NCBI RefSeq assembly: GCF_011516635.5
Contig: NZ_CP096255.1
Location: forward strand, 7,686,501 to 7,750,500
Source of the DNA: Bradyrhizobium barranii subsp. apii
GTDB lineage: Bacteria; Pseudomonadota; Alphaproteobacteria; Rhizobiales; Xanthobacteraceae
Length of the DNA: 64,000 nt
Direction of reading: 5' to 3'
Part shown: positions 61,861-64,000 of the stretch, in pieces
Position numbering within the stretch: the stretch's first letter is position 1
Layout: the number at the start of each line of letters is the position of its first letter
Notes under the pieces: generated by a model
What the model was told of the DNA's origin: nothing
Seen by the model: only the letters and a program-made list of their open reading frames with translations
Databases searched by the model: none
Program-made: the position numbers and the translations under genes

Positions 61861-62592
61861 ATGAGCATCAAGGCCGTCGTCTTCGACGCTTACGGAACGC
61901 TGTACGACATCCAGTCGGTCGCAGAGATCACCGAGGATGCGTTTCCGGGCTATGGCGAGATCATCACCCAGGTCTGGCGGATCAAGCAGCTCGAATACAC
62001 CTGGTTGCGCTCGCTGATGCGGCGCTACCAGGATTTTGCGACCGTCACGCGCGACTCGCTCGCCTATACGCTGCGCCTGCTCGGGCTCGCCTACGAAGGC
62101 GAAGCGTTCGAGCGGGTGATCGAGAAATACCTGGATCTCGATCTCTACCCCGATGCAGCCGCCGCGCTTGCCGCGCTGAAGCCGCGAAAGCTCGCCATCC
62201 TCTCGAATGGCAGTCCGGACATGCTGAATGCGCTCGTGCGCAATTCCGGGCTCGACCGTCTGCTCGATGCCACCATCAGCGTGGATGCGAAGAAGGTCTT
62301 CAAGCCGTCTCCAGAGGCCTACACGCTGATCGGCGAGGCGTTCGGCACCAGGCCGGATGAGGTTCTGTTCGTCTCGTCCAATCCCTGGGATGTCGCGGGC
62401 GCGAAGTCGTTCGGACTGAACGTCGCCTGGATCGAACGTGTGACGCCCGAGGCGATGGCGCTGGCTTGCGTCGAGAACGAACTCGTGGCACCGCTGACGA
62501 TGTACAAGGCGATCCGGACCCAGATGGACGAGCTTGGGTTCGCGCCGGATCATCGTGTCCGCGCGCTCTCGGAACTGCCAACGATCGTTTAA
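61861..62592 (+). CDS. L-2-haloacid dehalogenase (HAD type II)
   Basis: The 243-residue HAD-superfamily enzyme converts L-2-haloacids to D-2-hydroxyacids. It starts at 61861 after AAGGAGCG. MSIKAVVFDAYGTLYDIQS has the Asp9 nucleophile, LAILSNGSPDML is motif II, KVFKPSPEAY the Lys motif III and FVSSNPWDVAGAKSFGLNVAWIER the final acidic motif. The Ser-Asn-Pro-Trp-Asp stretch is specific to haloacid dehalogenases rather than to phosphatases. The YbaK gene follows after 27 bases. Confidence 0.92.
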   Translation: MSIKAVVFDAYGTLYDIQSVAEITEDAFPGYGEIITQVWRIKQLEYTWLRSLMRRYQDFATVTRDSLAYTLRLLGLAYEGEAFERVIEKYLDLDLYPDAAAALAALKPRKLAILSNGSPDMLNALVRNSGLDRLLDATISVDAKKVFKPSPEAYTLIGEAFGTRPDEVLFVSSNPWDVAGAKSFGLNVAWIERVTPEAMALACVENELVAPLTMYKAIRTQMDELGFAPDHRVRALSELPTIV

Positions 62593-62619
62593 GCATCGCC
62601 GCCCGCCCATGAGTTTGGA

Positions 62620-63087
62620 ATGAGCCTTCAATCCGTTCGCGCCTTCTTCGCCGAGAAAGCCCCCGACATCTCTGTCATCGAATCCCCGATCAGCTCGGCC
62701 ACGGTGCCGTTGGCCGCCGAAGCCTATGGCGTCGAGCCCGGCCGGATCGCCAAGACCCTGTCGTTGCGCATCGGCGAGCGTGTGATCCTGATCGTTGCCG
62801 CCGGCACCTCGCGGATGGACAACAAGAAGGTCAAGGCTGCGTTCGGCGGCAAGCCGAAGATGCTCGGGCTGGAGGAGGTCGCCGAGATCACCGGCCACGA
62901 GGTCGGCGGCGTCTGCCCGTTCGGACTGAAGTCGCCGTTGCCGATCTATTGCGATGTGTCGCTGAAGGCGTTCGACGTGGTGGTACCCGCCGCAGGCTCG
63001 ACCCACAGCGCCGTGCGCATCACGCCCGAGCGGATGGCGGAGCTCACCGCGGCCGAATGGGTCGACGTCTGCGAGCACAGGCCTTAA
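62620..63087 (+). CDS. YbaK/aminoacyl-tRNA deacylase family protein
   Basis: The 155-residue protein belongs to the YbaK/ProX group of trans-editing deacylases that remove mischarged amino acids from tRNA. SLQSVRAFFAEKAPDISVIE, AKTLSLRIGERVILIVAAG, MDNKKVKAAFGGKPKMLGLEEV, TGHEVGGVCPFGLK and GSTHSAVRITPERMAELTAAEWVDVCE are typical. Which mischarged tRNA it edits is not clear. It is probably cotranscribed with the dehalogenase. Confidence 0.88.
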   Translation: MSLQSVRAFFAEKAPDISVIESPISSATVPLAAEAYGVEPGRIAKTLSLRIGERVILIVAAGTSRMDNKKVKAAFGGKPKMLGLEEVAEITGHEVGGVCPFGLKSPLPIYCDVSLKAFDVVVPAAGSTHSAVRITPERMAELTAAEWVDVCEHRP

Positions 63088-63269
63088 GGCCGCTCCGGCC
63101 TGTGTTCATGAAGGGCGATCTCACGCCAGGTCGGTTTTGGCACCTGGCTGGCCGCAATTCGTTGCACGGTTAGGACGGTTTCGGGACTGGACGACCGGTC
63201 GTTGAACCGCGAGGGCGCCAAATGCGATGCCTGATGCAATTGCCGGTCAGGAAGGTTACCATATGGACC

Positions 63270-64000
63270 ATGGCCGACGACAAGGTGAAACGACGATTGA
63301 CGACCGTCCTGTGCGCTGACGTGCAGGGCTATTCTCGCCTCATGGAGGCAGACGAGACTGGAACGTTGGAGACGCTGCGCCGCTACCGCACTGCCTTTGC
63401 GGGACTGGTGGAGCGCCATGACGGCCGGATCGTGAATACCTGGGGCGATGCTGTGATCGCCGAGTTCGCCAGCGTCGTCGAGGCCGTGCAATGCGCGGTC
63501 GAAATTCAGCAGGAAATTTCCAACCAGGATTCGGACCCACCTCACGCGAACCCGATGCGGTTTCGCATCGGCATCAACCTCGGCGATGTGATGGTGGACG
63601 GGTCCGACATCTATGGCGACGGGGTCAATATCGCGTCACGGCTGCAAGAGCTCGCCGAACCCGGCGGCGTCGTGATCTCAAGCTCCGTCTACGATCAGGT
63701 GCACAACAAATTGTCCGTTGGCTTCGACTGTCTCGGCCAGCGACCAATGAAGAACGTTGCTCCCATGACCAGCTATCGCGTGGCCATGAGCGGCCAAAGC
63801 GCTGGGCGACGGAGCTTCCCGGTTGACGAAAGCCTCCCTCCCCAGGGGCGGGCAGTTGCAGATTCGGAAACTGGCGCGCGATGGATTGACAGCAGGCACG
63901 AGCCATCCACCTGGATGGGCTTCGTCTCGGATTGGCTGGCGAAGCTGCCCCGCCCGGTTGCAGTGGCCCTCACGGTTTCGGGCTTTCTGATTCTGATCAA
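63270..64000 (+). CDS. Class III adenylate/guanylate cyclase, N-terminal part (cut by window end)
   Basis: The frame from ATG 63270 runs to the window end without a stop (243 codons seen). MADDKVKRRLTTVLCADVQG carries the first metal Asp, then YSRLMEADETGTLETLRRYR, NTWGDAVIAEFASVVEAVQCAVEIQ with the second, FRIGINLGDVMVDGSDIYGDGVNIASRLQELAEPGGVVIS. A hydrophobic span (PVAVALTVSGFLILI) begins at the end, so the rest is probably a membrane or periplasmic domain, often with TolB or TPR parts in Bradyrhizobium. Upstream AGGAAGG at 63249 is the ribosome-binding site, rather distant. Confidence 0.9.
   Translation, partial: MADDKVKRRLTTVLCADVQGYSRLMEADETGTLETLRRYRTAFAGLVERHDGRIVNTWGDAVIAEFASVVEAVQCAVEIQQEISNQDSDPPHANPMRFRIGINLGDVMVDGSDIYGDGVNIASRLQELAEPGGVVISSSVYDQVHNKLSVGFDCLGQRPMKNVAPMTSYRVAMSGQSAGRRSFPVDESLPPQGRAVADSETGARWIDSRHEPSTWMGFVSDWLAKLPRPVAVALTVSGFLILI

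Overview
The window looks like a chromosomal segment of a high-GC alphaproteobacterium, most likely Bradyrhizobium or a close relative such as Rhodopseudomonas. The reasons are the gene families (a fluoroacetate dehalogenase close to the R. palustris enzyme, a hopanoid-type HpnK deacetylase, a CIRCE-controlled groESL operon, the DUF2076, DUF2093, DUF4170 and DUF6101 families, a long HisG paired with HisZ) and several palindromic intergenic repeat families of the kind common in bradyrhizobia. No rRNA or tRNA gene and no CRISPR array was seen.

Layout. 0.1-10 kb: mismatch repair (mutL), 16S rRNA methylation (rsmD), an RluB-type pseudouridine synthase with a very long disordered N-terminal half, tadA, a haloacetate dehalogenase homologue, purD, and a three-gene operon (lysophospholipase-like hydrolase, membrane protein, winged-helix regulator) behind two AGAG/CTCT inverted repeats. 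10-15.5 kb: xseA, a DLH-like secreted hydrolase that lacks its nucleophile, and several small proteins. 15.6-21.2 kb: a tightly overlapping minus-strand cluster for lipid A/Kdo assembly (pmbA-like, cysQ-like, DUF4170, DUF374 acyltransferase, waaA, lpxK). 21.4-26.7 kb: DUF6101, ubiA, a secreted protein, rsmE, an AraC regulator with a winged-helix partner, and a frameshifted gene remnant. 26.8-31 kb: hisZ-hisG, then a membrane glycosyltransferase overlapping hpnK. 31-38.9 kb: DUF2076, an L,D-transpeptidase, a CheZ-like protein, a lipoprotein, groES-groEL and two secreted proteins. 39-51 kb: lactate permease (lldP), an SbmA/YddA-like ABC exporter, a porin, a histone-H1-like protein, and a split glycolate oxidase locus (glcF-glcE, then a frameshifted monooxygenase and an acyltransferase, then glcD). 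51.3-57.8 kb: cytochrome c, hydrolase, TPR protein, rpmJ, amidohydrolase and a group of exported proteins including a Tat-type superoxide dismutase. 57.87-61.5 kb: nested mobile elements, an IS91-type element (tyrosine recombinase plus HUH transposase) inside an IS630 copy. 61.8-64 kb: L-2-haloacid dehalogenase, a YbaK-type deacylase, and a class III adenylate cyclase cut by the window end.

How the genes work together. Lactate permease and glycolate oxidase subunits point to 2-hydroxy-acid use, and two unrelated dehalogenases (fluoroacetate type and L-2-haloacid type) would release such hydroxy acids from haloacids. The waaA/lpxK/acyltransferase cluster builds the inner core of LPS. The most notable non-coding structure is that every copy of two palindromic repeat families lies between the 3' ends of convergent genes.
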